Assembly (NCBI RefSeq): GCF_003334855.1
Contig: NZ_QOWE01000010.1
Location: 186,001-250,000 of the forward strand
DNA: 64,000 bases
DNA from: Larkinella punicea
GTDB lineage: Bacteria; Bacteroidota; Bacteroidia; Cytophagales; Spirosomataceae
Direction of reading: 5' to 3'
A program made the translations under genes and the position numbers. The notes below the pieces were generated by a model. It worked only from the letters and a program-made list of their open reading frames with translations, searched no databases and had not been told where the DNA came from. Shown in pieces: positions 8,693 to 18,400 of the stretch; within the stretch, counting starts at the first letter, position 1; every line of letters starts with the position of its first letter.

Positions 8693-9214
8693 GTGAAAAA
8701 AATCTGTACGGCTTTTGTTCTCGGTCTATCCATTGTGTCGGGTGTTGCGTTCGGTCAATCGGTCGAAGCCAAATTAAAAGAGCAGGGTATCGAACTGGCT
8801 AAACCAACCGCTTCTCTAGCGAATTATGTCAAAGCCGTCCGCACCGGTAACTTGATTTTTCTGTCGGGCCACGTCTCCAACCGGGCCGATGGAACCGGCA
8901 TCAAGGGTAAACTGGGCAAAGAACTGACAGTTGAGCAGGGCTACGAAGCGGCCAAATTATCGGCCATCGGCCTGCTATCCTCCCTGAAAGCCGAAATTGG
9001 CGACCTCAACAAGGTGAAACGCATCGTCAAGGTTTTGGGAATGGTCAATTCCACGCCCGAATTCGCCGATCACCCCAAAGTGGTCAATGGCTGTTCTGAT
9101 TTATTCGTTAAAGTGTTCGGCGACAAAGGCAAACACGCCCGCTCGGCCGTCGGGGTGGCCGCACTGCCATCAGATTACGCGGTTGAGGTGGAGATGATCG
9201 TTGAAGTGGAGTAA
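8693..9214 (+). CDS. Secreted RidA-family (YjgF/L-PSP) protein
   Basis: 173 residues beginning at a GTG; no ATG precedes the signal peptide 'MKKICTAFVLGLSIVSGVAFGQ'. The RidA fold follows: 'NLIFLSGHVS', then helix 'GYEAAKLSAIGLLSSLKAEIG', and 'ARSAVGVAALPSDYAVEVEMI'. Arg in 'ARSAVG' matches the carboxylate-binding Arg of RidA. RidA enzymes hydrolyse enamine/imine intermediates and normally act in the cytosol, so the signal peptide is notable. It lies 58 bases after the DAO-type oxidoreductase on the same strand. A shared substrate path is an inference from this order. Confidence 0.85.
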   Translation: MKKICTAFVLGLSIVSGVAFGQSVEAKLKEQGIELAKPTASLANYVKAVRTGNLIFLSGHVSNRADGTGIKGKLGKELTVEQGYEAAKLSAIGLLSSLKAEIGDLNKVKRIVKVLGMVNSTPEFADHPKVVNGCSDLFVKVFGDKGKHARSAVGVAALPSDYAVEVEMIVEVE

Positions 9215-9241
9215 GTTGGCTTCCTGTACCGTTTCTTTTGT

Positions 9242-9249
9242 TAGCTTTG
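9242..9249 (+). promoter_or_regulatory. -7 box TAGCTTTG
   Basis: TAGCTTTG is an exact match to the Bacteroidota TAnnTTTG -7 box, 21 bases before the ATG at 9271. The -33 element is weak (TTG at 9216-9218, spacing too long). Confidence 0.4.
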
Positions 9250-9270
9250 CGGCCTATACTTCGTGCTATC

Positions 9271-11463
9271 ATGAGAAACTTTTGCATTTTCCTAACCTTT
9301 ATTTGCCTCAACGCTGTTGCCAACCCGAAAGCCCCCGGTGACACCCAAATTGCCATCGAAACCCAAAAGACCGCGCTGGTCATCCGGGTCGATAAAGCGG
9401 GCGACCCTACGGTTATCCACCTCGGAAAGCGGTTGCAAAACCCCGCCGAATACGGCCTTTTATCAGACAATGGAAAGCGCGGAGAGGATTATACCCAACT
9501 CTACAATTCGGCCTATACCCCAGCGGGGGCGCGCAATTTGCTCGAACCGGCGCTTCAAGTTGCCCATGCCGACGGCAATCCTTCCTCAGACCTCAAATAC
9601 GTCCGGCACGAAACGCAGACGGTTTCCGACGGCGTTGTTCTGACCACGGTTTTCCTGAAAGATCCCCAGTATCCGTTCGAAGTAAAGCTGTTTTACAAAG
9701 CTTATCAGCAGGAAGATGTGATCGAACAATGGTCCAGTATTCGGCATACGGAGAAAAAAACCGTTCGTTTGCAGAAATATGCGTCGGCCAATCTCTACAT
9801 TCCCGCAAAGAACTATTACCTGACCCACTTCCACGGTGACTGGGCGAAGGAGATGAATCCCGAAGAAATCCCATTGACGGCGGGACTGAAAGTACTCGAT
9901 TCGAAGCTCGGAACCCGCGCCCATTTGTTCCAGCCGCCCTCGTTTCTACTCTCGCTGAACAAACCGGCGGAGGAAGAAACCGGTGAGGTCATCGCCGGAA
10001 CACTGGCCTGGTCGGGCAATTATCAGATTCAATTCGAGGTTGATCCGCTGCGAAATCTGCGGCTGATTGCGGGCATTAATCCGTATGCTTCGGAGTATAT
10101 GCTGGCCCCGGATAAGGAGTTTGTCACCCCGGCTTTTTTGTATACGTATTCGGATTCGGGCAAAGGACAGGCCAGCCGGAATATGCACCGCTGGGCGCGG
10201 AAATACCGCATTCCGCAGGGAGAAGGCAACCGGTTAACACTGTTAAATAACTGGGAAGCGACCTATTTCGACTTCAACGAGGAAAAACTGACGGCTTTAT
10301 TCAAAGACGGCAAGAAACTGGGCGTTGACTTATTCCTGCTGGATGATGGCTGGTTTGCCAACAAATATCCCCGCAACGACGACCATACCGGCCTCGGCGA
10401 CTGGCAGGAAAACAAGCAGAAACTCCCGCACGGATTGGGCTATCTGGTGAAGGAAGCTGAAAGCGCGGGCATCAAATTCGGGATCTGGCTGGAGCCGGAA
10501 ATGGTTAGCCCGAAAAGCGAACTCTACGAAAAACATCCCGACTGGGTGATCAAATTGCCAAACCGCCCGGAATATTATTTCCGGAATCAGTTGGTCCTGG
10601 ATTTGTCCAATCCGAAGGTGCAGGATTTTGTCTACGGCGTCGTCGACGGTATTCTGACCAAAAATCCGACGCTGGGCTACATCAAATGGGACTGTAATGC
10701 GGTGATTTACAACGCCTATTCAGCCACCAATCCCAACCCGTCACACCTGTATGTGGAGTACGTGCAGGGTCTTTACAAAGTGCTGGAAAAGCTGCGCGTC
10801 AAATACCCGACGCTGCCACTGATGTTGTGCTCGGGCGGAGGTGGCCGGGTCGATTACGGGGCCTTGAAATACTTCACCGAGTTCTGGCCGAGCGACAACA
10901 CCGACGGCCTGGAGCGCATTTTCATCCAGTGGAATTACTCCTATTTCTTCCCCGCCATCGCGATGTGTAACCACATCACCGACTGGGGCAAACAACCAAT
11001 CAAATTCCGCACCGATGTCGCGATGATGGGTAAAATGGGGTACGATATTGTGGTCAGTAAACTGGACGAAAAAGAGCTGGCCTTCAGCCAGGACGCGCTG
11101 AAAACCTACAGCCGGGTGAAGGATGTGATCTGGAAAGGCGATCTGTTCCGGCTGGTATCCCCGCAGACTTCCGACATGGCTTCGTTGCTGTACGTGAGCG
11201 AAAAACAGGATAAAGCCATGTGGTTCAATTATCTGGTCGGAAACCGCTACCGGGAAGGCAGCCAGGGAGCGATTCGGTTGAGCGGTTTGAGTCCGGCGAA
11301 GAAATACCGGATTCAGGAAGTGAATGTTTATCCGGGCACCACTTCGCCCATTAACGGCAATCAGGTGGTTTATTCGGGCGATTATTTGATGACCGTCGGC
11401 TTCAATCCGGCGGTCGATGCGCGCCGGGCCAGCGTGGTGCTGGAGATCACGGAAGCAAACTGA
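9271..11463 (+). CDS. GH36 alpha-galactosidase, secreted
   Basis: 730 residues from the ATG at 9271, which begins a signal peptide (MRNFCIFLTFICLNAVA). An upstream TTG reading from 9238 lacks one. The GH36 plan is complete: an N-terminal beta-supersandwich, then the barrel with 'DLFLLDDGWF', 'GIWLEPEMVSP' and 'YIKWDCN', whose Asp (about 474) is the nucleophile. 'FWPSDNTDG' has Asp (about 542) as acid/base. It would release alpha-1,6-linked galactose from oligosaccharides such as raffinose or galactomannan side chains. An exact -7 promoter box sits just upstream. Confidence 0.95.
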   Translation: MRNFCIFLTFICLNAVANPKAPGDTQIAIETQKTALVIRVDKAGDPTVIHLGKRLQNPAEYGLLSDNGKRGEDYTQLYNSAYTPAGARNLLEPALQVAHADGNPSSDLKYVRHETQTVSDGVVLTTVFLKDPQYPFEVKLFYKAYQQEDVIEQWSSIRHTEKKTVRLQKYASANLYIPAKNYYLTHFHGDWAKEMNPEEIPLTAGLKVLDSKLGTRAHLFQPPSFLLSLNKPAEEETGEVIAGTLAWSGNYQIQFEVDPLRNLRLIAGINPYASEYMLAPDKEFVTPAFLYTYSDSGKGQASRNMHRWARKYRIPQGEGNRLTLLNNWEATYFDFNEEKLTALFKDGKKLGVDLFLLDDGWFANKYPRNDDHTGLGDWQENKQKLPHGLGYLVKEAESAGIKFGIWLEPEMVSPKSELYEKHPDWVIKLPNRPEYYFRNQLVLDLSNPKVQDFVYGVVDGILTKNPTLGYIKWDCNAVIYNAYSATNPNPSHLYVEYVQGLYKVLEKLRVKYPTLPLMLCSGGGGRVDYGALKYFTEFWPSDNTDGLERIFIQWNYSYFFPAIAMCNHITDWGKQPIKFRTDVAMMGKMGYDIVVSKLDEKELAFSQDALKTYSRVKDVIWKGDLFRLVSPQTSDMASLLYVSEKQDKAMWFNYLVGNRYREGSQGAIRLSGLSPAKKYRIQEVNVYPGTTSPINGNQVVYSGDYLMTVGFNPAVDARRASVVLEITEAN

Positions 11464-11564
11464 GTTCGGCTGTCGTTTCACCGGTTCGAACTTCCATTTC
11501 ACCACCGGTTTTTGTCAGTTAATACCGGATTCGGATGAATTCGGGAAGGTTTGCCTACACATTT

Positions 11565-11589
11565 GAGAAAGTAAACAACCGACTTTCTC
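11565..11589 (+). promoter_or_regulatory. Hairpin touching the start codon of the next gene
   Basis: GAGAAAGT (11565-11572) and ACTTTCTC (11582-11589) form a perfect 8-bp stem with a 9-base loop. It ends exactly one base before the ATG at 11590, so in RNA it would cover the ribosome-binding area. Confidence 0.35.
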
Positions 11590-12327
11590 ATGAAACCAAC
11601 CCTTCTCGCGCTGCTGACCGTCGCATCGCTCAGCCTTTCCTCGTGTTCCAAAACCAAAGACCCCGTTGAACCGGGGGATACGCAGGCCGGTTTCGTGTCC
11701 GGCAAAGTGGTCGATTCGCAGGGAAAACCCATTGCCAAAGCCGACATTGTGGCCGATGATACCCGGTATTACAACAGCAACGTGCTGGGGCAAACCGATG
11801 CCAAAGGCAACTACAAACTGGAGGTCGGCAATGGTTCGTTTTATGTCCGGGGAACCGTCAAAATGAAGTATGAAGGCCAGAATTACGTGCTGGATCTGTT
11901 CGTGGAAGACGACGGTGCTTTTGATGGCTCCGAGGGTGCCGTTAAAAATATGACATTGAAACTGTCGGGCGAGCGAACCGGAAATTTTGGCGACGACGGC
12001 GTTTACGGCGGCAAAATCGAGGTGTTTACGCCCATCGGTTTTTACGATACCGAGAATGTGGAATTAACACTGGAACCCGTCGCCCCACTCATCGACGGCA
12101 CCACCGGGAAGAAGATCGTACAGAAACCGGATTACCTGTACATTGACGACGTTCCCCTTGGAAAGTACAAAATAACGGCCCGGTATGTCCCCGAAAACAA
12201 ACCCATGAAAGTCCGCGTCCGCAATGTCGGGAGTTTCCAGAATTCCCTCACGACGCTGTTCGTACCGGCCTATGCTGGCGCCACCGGTCGGTATAAAATG
12301 GACATCGAGGTTTCCGAGCCGGAATAG
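11590..12327 (+). CDS. Lipoprotein with carboxypeptidase regulatory-like domain
   Basis: 245 residues. The lipobox 'LSLSSC' (Cys19) predicts a lipoprotein. Residues about 35-85 ('GFVSGKVVDSQGKPIAKADIV ... TDAKGNYKLEVGNG') are a CarboxypepD_reg-like beta-sandwich, the fold also seen at SusC N-termini. The remainder is beta-rich and I do not recognise it. It is probably a surface or periplasmic structural protein. It is convergent with the VWD lipoprotein gene, 9 bases between stops. Confidence 0.7.
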   Translation: MKPTLLALLTVASLSLSSCSKTKDPVEPGDTQAGFVSGKVVDSQGKPIAKADIVADDTRYYNSNVLGQTDAKGNYKLEVGNGSFYVRGTVKMKYEGQNYVLDLFVEDDGAFDGSEGAVKNMTLKLSGERTGNFGDDGVYGGKIEVFTPIGFYDTENVELTLEPVAPLIDGTTGKKIVQKPDYLYIDDVPLGKYKITARYVPENKPMKVRVRNVGSFQNSLTTLFVPAYAGATGRYKMDIEVSEPE

Positions 12328-12336
12328 GCCTACCGC

Positions 12337-14526
12337 TTATCGTTCAATTTTCACATCGAACGTAAACGAAGACGATCCGCCCGCTTTATTCACCTGTCCC
12401 TGTGTAAAACGGATCAGACCTTTTTTGCCCTGCTGGGTGCGAAACGACCACAAATACGGTGTGAGTGGAGCCGACGTGCTGAGATCCGTCAGTCCTTTGA
12501 CGAGTTCCGTTTTCTCGTCGGCTCCCGCATCGAACGTCCAGGCTTTGCGCAGGGCCGCAGCATCGCTGAATGTCTCCCACTGGTTGGCCGGAATGGTGGT
12601 GTAGCGCAGGAAGGTGTTCGCGAAAAACGGCCATTTTTGCTGGTCGATCAGCGGCCAGATGGTGTAGGCTCCGCAGGAAACCCCGCAGTTTTGGACCGCC
12701 CGCGGACCCGCAAACCAGGGACCGGAATAGTAATCAAATACCACATCGACTTCGTAGGCGACTTTTGCACCATCGGCAAACCGGTAGAACGTGCCGTTGT
12801 CGAGATCCAGTAAATTCCGGGTTTGCGGGTCGTTCGACTGCCCTTCTTTCAGGTCCAGTTTCAGGTTGGTGAATACCCGGACGTCGGGGCTGGCCGGAAA
12901 TTCCTGCTGACCCAAAACCGCCGACCGCGCCAGCCGTTCGTCGCCCGTAACCGCCACGTCAAAAATGCAGTGGCCGAGTTCGGGCTGGCGGTTGACGCCC
13001 GCAGCCTGACACACGCCTTCCGCCCATTTGTATTTTTCGGGGTCAATCACCGGAAACGTTTTGGGAAAGGCCCGATCGGTATACGAGTCTGTATTTTTCC
13101 CGTTTTCGTACACAAAAAGCGAGTTGGGGCCGGAAATGCGCCAGCTATCGGCAAAGGTGGTGTGGATCGTCGGAAAGCTTCGTTCGATGGCGGTTCCATT
13201 GGCCAGTTTAAAATCATTTTGGTCATCCCCGTCGAAATTGCCCATCAAGCCGGTCACATTTCCCTTGCGGGCATCGCCGAGCATGACGGCATAGTCGAGG
13301 TAGGGCGTATTCCAGCGAATCGTGACGCCCTCGCCCTCGGCATTCGTAAAAACCAGCTTTTCTTTTGCGGCTACCCGCAGTTGGTTTCCGTTGGCGAGCG
13401 TCAATGGGGTAAAGGAGGACAGCGCGGTTTCTTTCTTGTTGACAAAAAGCCGGGGCGCATCGAGCGAAGCGGGGTTTACCAGAAAACAGATTTCATCGGT
13501 GCCGATGCGGGCCGCAACGCCCGTCGTAACGGTTGCCCGGTTGGTCTTGTAAGCATCTTCCTGCCGGGCCTGAATTTCAATCTTCTCGCCTTTGGTGGCC
13601 ACAAACTCCCCTACGGCCTGAAAACCGTAATCCAGTCCATCGTGCGTAATGACATGAGGGTCACCCATAGCCCGGCCTGCCGCAGCCGCAGCATTGCCCA
13701 AAGCATCCCCCAATCGATCAAAAATACCGTTGAAGGCATCGCTGACACTCCTCGGACCGCGGTTGGTGCGTCCGGCCTGGGCGGCTGCCCGGGCGGCTTC
13801 TTCGCGGGCGGCTTGCTCGGCGGGTGTTTCCCCCCGCGAGTTTCGTTGCACCGGGGTGGCATCGGAAGGCATTTTTGCCTGCGGAACCGGATTGACAAAC
13901 CGGTATTCGGGCAAGGACGAACCGGGCTGGGGTGGTGGCGAGTAGAAGTATCCACTGTGGTAGTTGACACCCTGATTTCGTCCCAGCGTCTGTGCCCGGG
14001 CGGGTGTTGCCAGCAGGGCAACCAGAAATTCCTCCAGATCGAACAGGCTGGACTTCCGGTGCAGATCGGCCAGTACGGTTTCTTCATTCGCCAGAATGCC
14101 CCAGATGGTGTTTTCGCTCAAATTGGATTTGGTAGTGCTGTAATCAGCGACTTTCGTGAGTCGGCTGACGATGAAATCAGTCATGGTTGAGAAGCTTTTG
14201 ACTTCGGCAGCTTTAGCGGCAATGTCGGCATTGGCCGTTTGAATGGCCGCATCGATGGCGGTAAAGCGGGTGGTTTTGTAGGCCAGGTATTGCGCCGACA
14301 TATAACCGGCCACTTCCTGATTCGCATACACATCAAACCGAAAATCCAGGATGGCCACGCCCTTGTTTTGGGTCGTTGCTTCTGTACACTCGATGATAAG
14401 CTGGTGATACCGGATTCCTTTGGGGCCGTCGGAAGTGAGAGCCGGATCGGAGTCCTTCTGTTTACAGGATTGCGGGAGGAGCAACAGGAACAGTACGGCC
14501 GCCCCGAGCCCGTGTCGCAAACCCAT
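12337..14526 (-). CDS. Lipoprotein with von Willebrand factor type D domain
   Basis: About 729 residues from the ATG at 14526, which gives a compact signal peptide with lipobox 'LLPQSC'; an ATG at 14562 would add 12 residues. Positions here count from 14562. A helical part (about 50-190) is followed by a Pro- and Ala-rich linker. Then comes the VWD domain (about 297-475): 'AMGDPHVITHDGLDY', 'GNVTGLMGNFDGDDQNDF' and 'FADSWRI'. After it, 'WAEGVCQAAGVN ... CIFDVAVTGD' (about 512-541) matches the segment that follows VWD in animal mucin-like proteins. The C-terminal about 190 residues are unknown. It is probably a surface adhesin or scaffold. Confidence 0.75.
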   Translation of the reverse strand: MGLRHGLGAAVLFLLLLPQSCKQKDSDPALTSDGPKGIRYHQLIIECTEATTQNKGVAILDFRFDVYANQEVAGYMSAQYLAYKTTRFTAIDAAIQTANADIAAKAAEVKSFSTMTDFIVSRLTKVADYSTTKSNLSENTIWGILANEETVLADLHRKSSLFDLEEFLVALLATPARAQTLGRNQGVNYHSGYFYSPPPQPGSSLPEYRFVNPVPQAKMPSDATPVQRNSRGETPAEQAAREEAARAAAQAGRTNRGPRSVSDAFNGIFDRLGDALGNAAAAAGRAMGDPHVITHDGLDYGFQAVGEFVATKGEKIEIQARQEDAYKTNRATVTTGVAARIGTDEICFLVNPASLDAPRLFVNKKETALSSFTPLTLANGNQLRVAAKEKLVFTNAEGEGVTIRWNTPYLDYAVMLGDARKGNVTGLMGNFDGDDQNDFKLANGTAIERSFPTIHTTFADSWRISGPNSLFVYENGKNTDSYTDRAFPKTFPVIDPEKYKWAEGVCQAAGVNRQPELGHCIFDVAVTGDERLARSAVLGQQEFPASPDVRVFTNLKLDLKEGQSNDPQTRNLLDLDNGTFYRFADGAKVAYEVDVVFDYYSGPWFAGPRAVQNCGVSCGAYTIWPLIDQQKWPFFANTFLRYTTIPANQWETFSDAAALRKAWTFDAGADEKTELVKGLTDLSTSAPLTPYLWSFRTQQGKKGLIRFTQGQVNKAGGSSSFTFDVKIER

Positions 14527-14653
14527 TTGCCCGGTTTTTTTCTGGAAAGTAAGACCCATCATATTTTACAAATTCTACGGTTAAATGACGCCCATCCAGA
14601 CACTTACTCAATCGCTTAAATCACCCAAAACAGACTCAAAGCAAAACGTTTTT

Positions 14654-15268
14654 TCATGATTTTACCCGTGAAAAATGAACAGTAACTTTTTTATCAAACC
14701 GTGGGTCGGCACTGCTCGAATAGCCCGAACCGGTGGCCGTCGTGTACGTAAAAGCGAGCGTGAGCGTCAGGCTGTCGTTTTGCCATCGACCGCCGTCGAC
14801 CGCCGACAGGACATTGAAATTTTTGCGTAGTTGCTGTTTTTCATCCAAAGCCCGAAAATGAATCGTGTTGAGCCGACTTCCGCTTTTGTCTTTAACCGCC
14901 CCGTAAAATTCATACTCCTCAATGCCCAGTTTGCTGGTGACGGTCGCAAACCCGTCGAACCGCTGTTGATCGGACCGGGAACCCAACCCTTTCCGGCGCC
15001 GGGTTCGGCGGCTGGCTTTTTTGGCCCGGTCGTCTTCCGTCATCGGCACCAGAATCTTGAGCCGGATGGTTTTTCGCACGCCGTCGGGGTCCAGAAATTC
15101 GCCCTGCCATTCGCCCACCAGCAAGTTCGCAGCCTTGTCCTCGCTGTAGGCCCACGGACGATCCGCCAGATCCCGCCGGTAGCTGACATAGTAGTTGCAT
15201 TCGTACACCCCCCAGCTCAAACCCGCCAGAACAGCCAGCAACAGAACGATCGTTTTGCCCTTCGTCAT
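14654..15268 (-). CDS. Membrane-anchored hypothetical protein
   Basis: 204 residues. One N-terminal hydrophobic segment ('TIVLLLAVLAGLSWGVYEC') is a signal anchor. The rest is exported: 'LLVGEWQGEFLDPDGVRKTIRLKI', a very basic patch 'KKASRRTRRRKG' (about residues 83-94), and beta-strand-like segments to the end. The 'VGEWQGEF' opening resembles lipocalin-like or META-like exported beta-barrels, but I do not recognise a family. It lies upstream of the VWD lipoprotein gene on the same strand, 127 bases away, so the two may be linked. Confidence 0.55.
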   Translation of the reverse strand: MTKGKTIVLLLAVLAGLSWGVYECNYYVSYRRDLADRPWAYSEDKAANLLVGEWQGEFLDPDGVRKTIRLKILVPMTEDDRAKKASRRTRRRKGLGSRSDQQRFDGFATVTSKLGIEEYEFYGAVKDKSGSRLNTIHFRALDEKQQLRKNFNVLSAVDGGRWQNDSLTLTLAFTYTTATGSGYSSSADPRFDKKVTVHFSRVKS

Positions 15269-15449
15269 AGACTGTCAGATTCTTTTTCACCCCACAAGCG
15301 GTTTGGTCAATATGACCCCAAGGTGGGCGCGGACTTGCTTAAAATCCAATGCGTTGAGGAAACGGATGCCGCGATTGAGGAAACGGCACAGCCGGGCGTT
15401 GACAACGTAGAAATCCGGGCGTACCTTGTGGGCGAAAGCCTTTCCGGAT

Positions 15450-18400
15450 ATGAAGCGCGTTGCCCGGCTGTTGATGGGGTTGATGATGAGCCTGTTGCCC
15501 TTCCTTTCGCAGGGACAGACGGAGTCGTTTGTGATCGAAACCATCGGGTTGCGTCAGGGTTTGCCGACCTCCGATATTCACGCCTTGTTCCGGGATGCTA
15601 ACGGCTACCTCTGGCTGGGCACCGACATCGGGCTGGTTCGCTACGACGGCTACGGTTTTGAAACCATCAGCGTGGCGCAGGAAGGTCGCTGGCTGGGCCT
15701 CGTCAATGCCATCACCGAAGACCGCAACGGGCAGTTGTGGGTGGGGACGGAAGACGGTTTGTTTGTGGTTCAACACGGCATCGCTCATGCGGTTCGGAGC
15801 CTGCAAACCGGTCGTTTCGTGCGTATGAATCACCTGCTCTTCGATCATAGGCAAAACCTCTGGTGCGCCACCAGCAGCGGGGCTTACCGGATCGATCAGG
15901 CGGATCTGCAAACCCTCACCGCCAATCCAGCCGCGACCATTCAACCCAAAGCCTTGCCGGATTACGAAAAATGGGTTCCGAAATTGGCGGACCGGCGGGT
16001 GTTTTCGCTGGCTTTCGACGAGCAAAACCGGCTCTACATCGGCGGGAAGTTCGATTTATTCCGCTACCAACCGGAAAAACCGCTGGAACGAATCTGGCAA
16101 AGTCCGGGAACCAAAGTGGAGATTCAATCGCTGGCCGTGCGATCTTCCAACGACCTGATGTTCACCACCCTCGGCCTGTCCTGTGTGATTCGGCTCCGGA
16201 ACGGCCGGGAAGAACGGCTGTTGACCGACCGGATTTCCAGCGATGTCATCTGGCAAAATAACCAGTTCTGGCACCTCTCCTACGGACTTTACCGCCAGGG
16301 CGCCGACGATGCGCGGCCCATTCAGGAAATCAATTTATACCGAAAAACCAGCGGCAGCTTCACCAAATTACTGCTCGATCAGGAAGGTATTTTCTGGATT
16401 GCCACCAACGAAGGGCTGCTCAAACTCCGGCGTTCGGGCTTCGAACGGTTTCCCCTCCCGATCTCGGTGGCTGGCAACGAAATCAGCGGTTTTGGCCGGT
16501 TCAGGGGTCAACTGCTGGTCGGTGCGCCCCACGGACGGTTGTTTGTCCGAAAAGGCCATCAGCTTCAAAAAATAGGCCGGGATCTGACAACGATTGCCGG
16601 CATTAGCGCCATTCGGGAGGATGCGCAGGGGACGCTTTGGCTGGCCACTACCTACCAGGGCCTGTTTTCGTTCGACGGCAAAACCGCCAGACCGTACACT
16701 TCCGCCGACGGGCTGGGCGACGAAGGATTCAACGATATCTTCCCCGACCAAACAGGTAATCTATGGGCCGTGGGCGATGTCGGCATCACCCAAATTTTGG
16801 CTGACAGCGTAGCAGACCGCCGGTATCGGCTGCGGTTTTACGAACCAGTCACCAACCGCTACAAGTTCACCATTTTTTATTCGGGACTGGCCGCACCGGA
16901 CGGCACACTCTGGCTCGCCAGCGACTACGGTCTGGTTTCTTTTCGACACGGTAAATTTACGCACCACCGCCTGACCATCGGGCCGGTGACGGTTCGCTCC
17001 ATCCGCAAAATTGCCCTCGACAAGCTGGGTCGGGTTTGGCTGGCGACCGAAGGACAGGGGCTGCTACAGGGTCAGTTTGTGGGCGGCCTTTTTCGACCCG
17101 TCCGCCAATACACCACCCGCGACGGCTTGCCTTCCAATACATTCAACGACGTATTGGTGGACAGCAAAGGGCGAATCTGGGCGGGTGGTTCAACGGCCCT
17201 AACCTGTTTGACTTCAGACACAGCCGCCACCCAAATCCGCAATTTTGACTACAAGGACGGTTTTTTCGGCGAGTCGTTCCAAAACCCGCATCTGTTTGAG
17301 TATCCGAACGATACACTCTGGATCAGCAGTTCGGAAGGACTCCTGCGCTTCCCGCTCCGGCAACTCGACCCAATCCGGAAAGCCCCGTCCAGTCTGATTA
17401 CGCGGGTTCGGCTGCGCGACGGGAAAGACGCCATTTTTCAGTATGCCGAAAGCCGGGACGCCCGCAGCGGTTTGCCCGTTCGTTGCCAGTTACCGGCTTC
17501 CCTGAACGCCCTGACGTTCGGTTTTGCTTTGCCGAGTCTGGTCAATCCGTCGTTCAACCGCTACCGGTTTCGGCTCGACGGCAGTGGCGAAAGCTGGCGG
17601 CAGGCAGCGGGCAGTGATCGGTCTGTGACCTACGCGGGTCTGAAACCAGGTTCTTATACCTTCCGGATGGTGGGGGCTTCGGCCAATGGAATCTGGCGTT
17701 CTGCCGTTTCGTTTCCGTTCGAGATTTTACCGCCCCTCTGGCAACGAACGTGGTTTATCGCGCTGGTGCTCGCCGGGCTGAGTCTCGGAATTTGGGGATT
17801 GATCCGCTACCGCGAACAGCAAATCAAGCGCCGGGAAGTGGAGAAAAACCGCCTGGCCCAGTTGATTGCCGACCTGGAAACCCGGGCCATTCGGGCGCAG
17901 ATGAACCCGCACTTCATTTTTAATTGTCTCAATTCGATTCAGGAATGCATTCTGGCCGATCATACCGATGCGGCTTACCGGTATTTATCGAAGTTTTCGC
18001 GGCTCTTGCGCATGGTTCTGGAAGAATCCGCCCGGAATTTTCACGCCATCCAACATGAACTGGAACTGATTCGGCTTTATCTGGAACTGGAATCCATGCG
18101 CTTCGACCAACCGATGCACTACAGCATTGACGTCGATCCCGCCATCGATACGCAAAACTGGCAAATACCGTCGCTCCTGCTGCAACCACTGGTCGAGAAT
18201 GCCATCTGGCACGGCCTCATCCACCAGTCGGAACCGCGCCAGCTTCGGCTGGAAATCCGGCAAAATGACGACCAGACGTTGACCTGTACCCTCGAAGACA
18301 ACGGCGTCGGTCGCCAGCGCGCGGCTGCGCTTTCGGCCCAAAAACTGGTAACCCGCACCACCCGCGGACTCGCGCTGGTCACGGAACGTTTGCAATTGCT

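Noticed and set aside
12823-14190. 455-residue plus-strand frame opposite the VWD lipoprotein gene
   Set aside because: The composition is shadow-like and there is no domain. The minus strand has a clear VWD domain.
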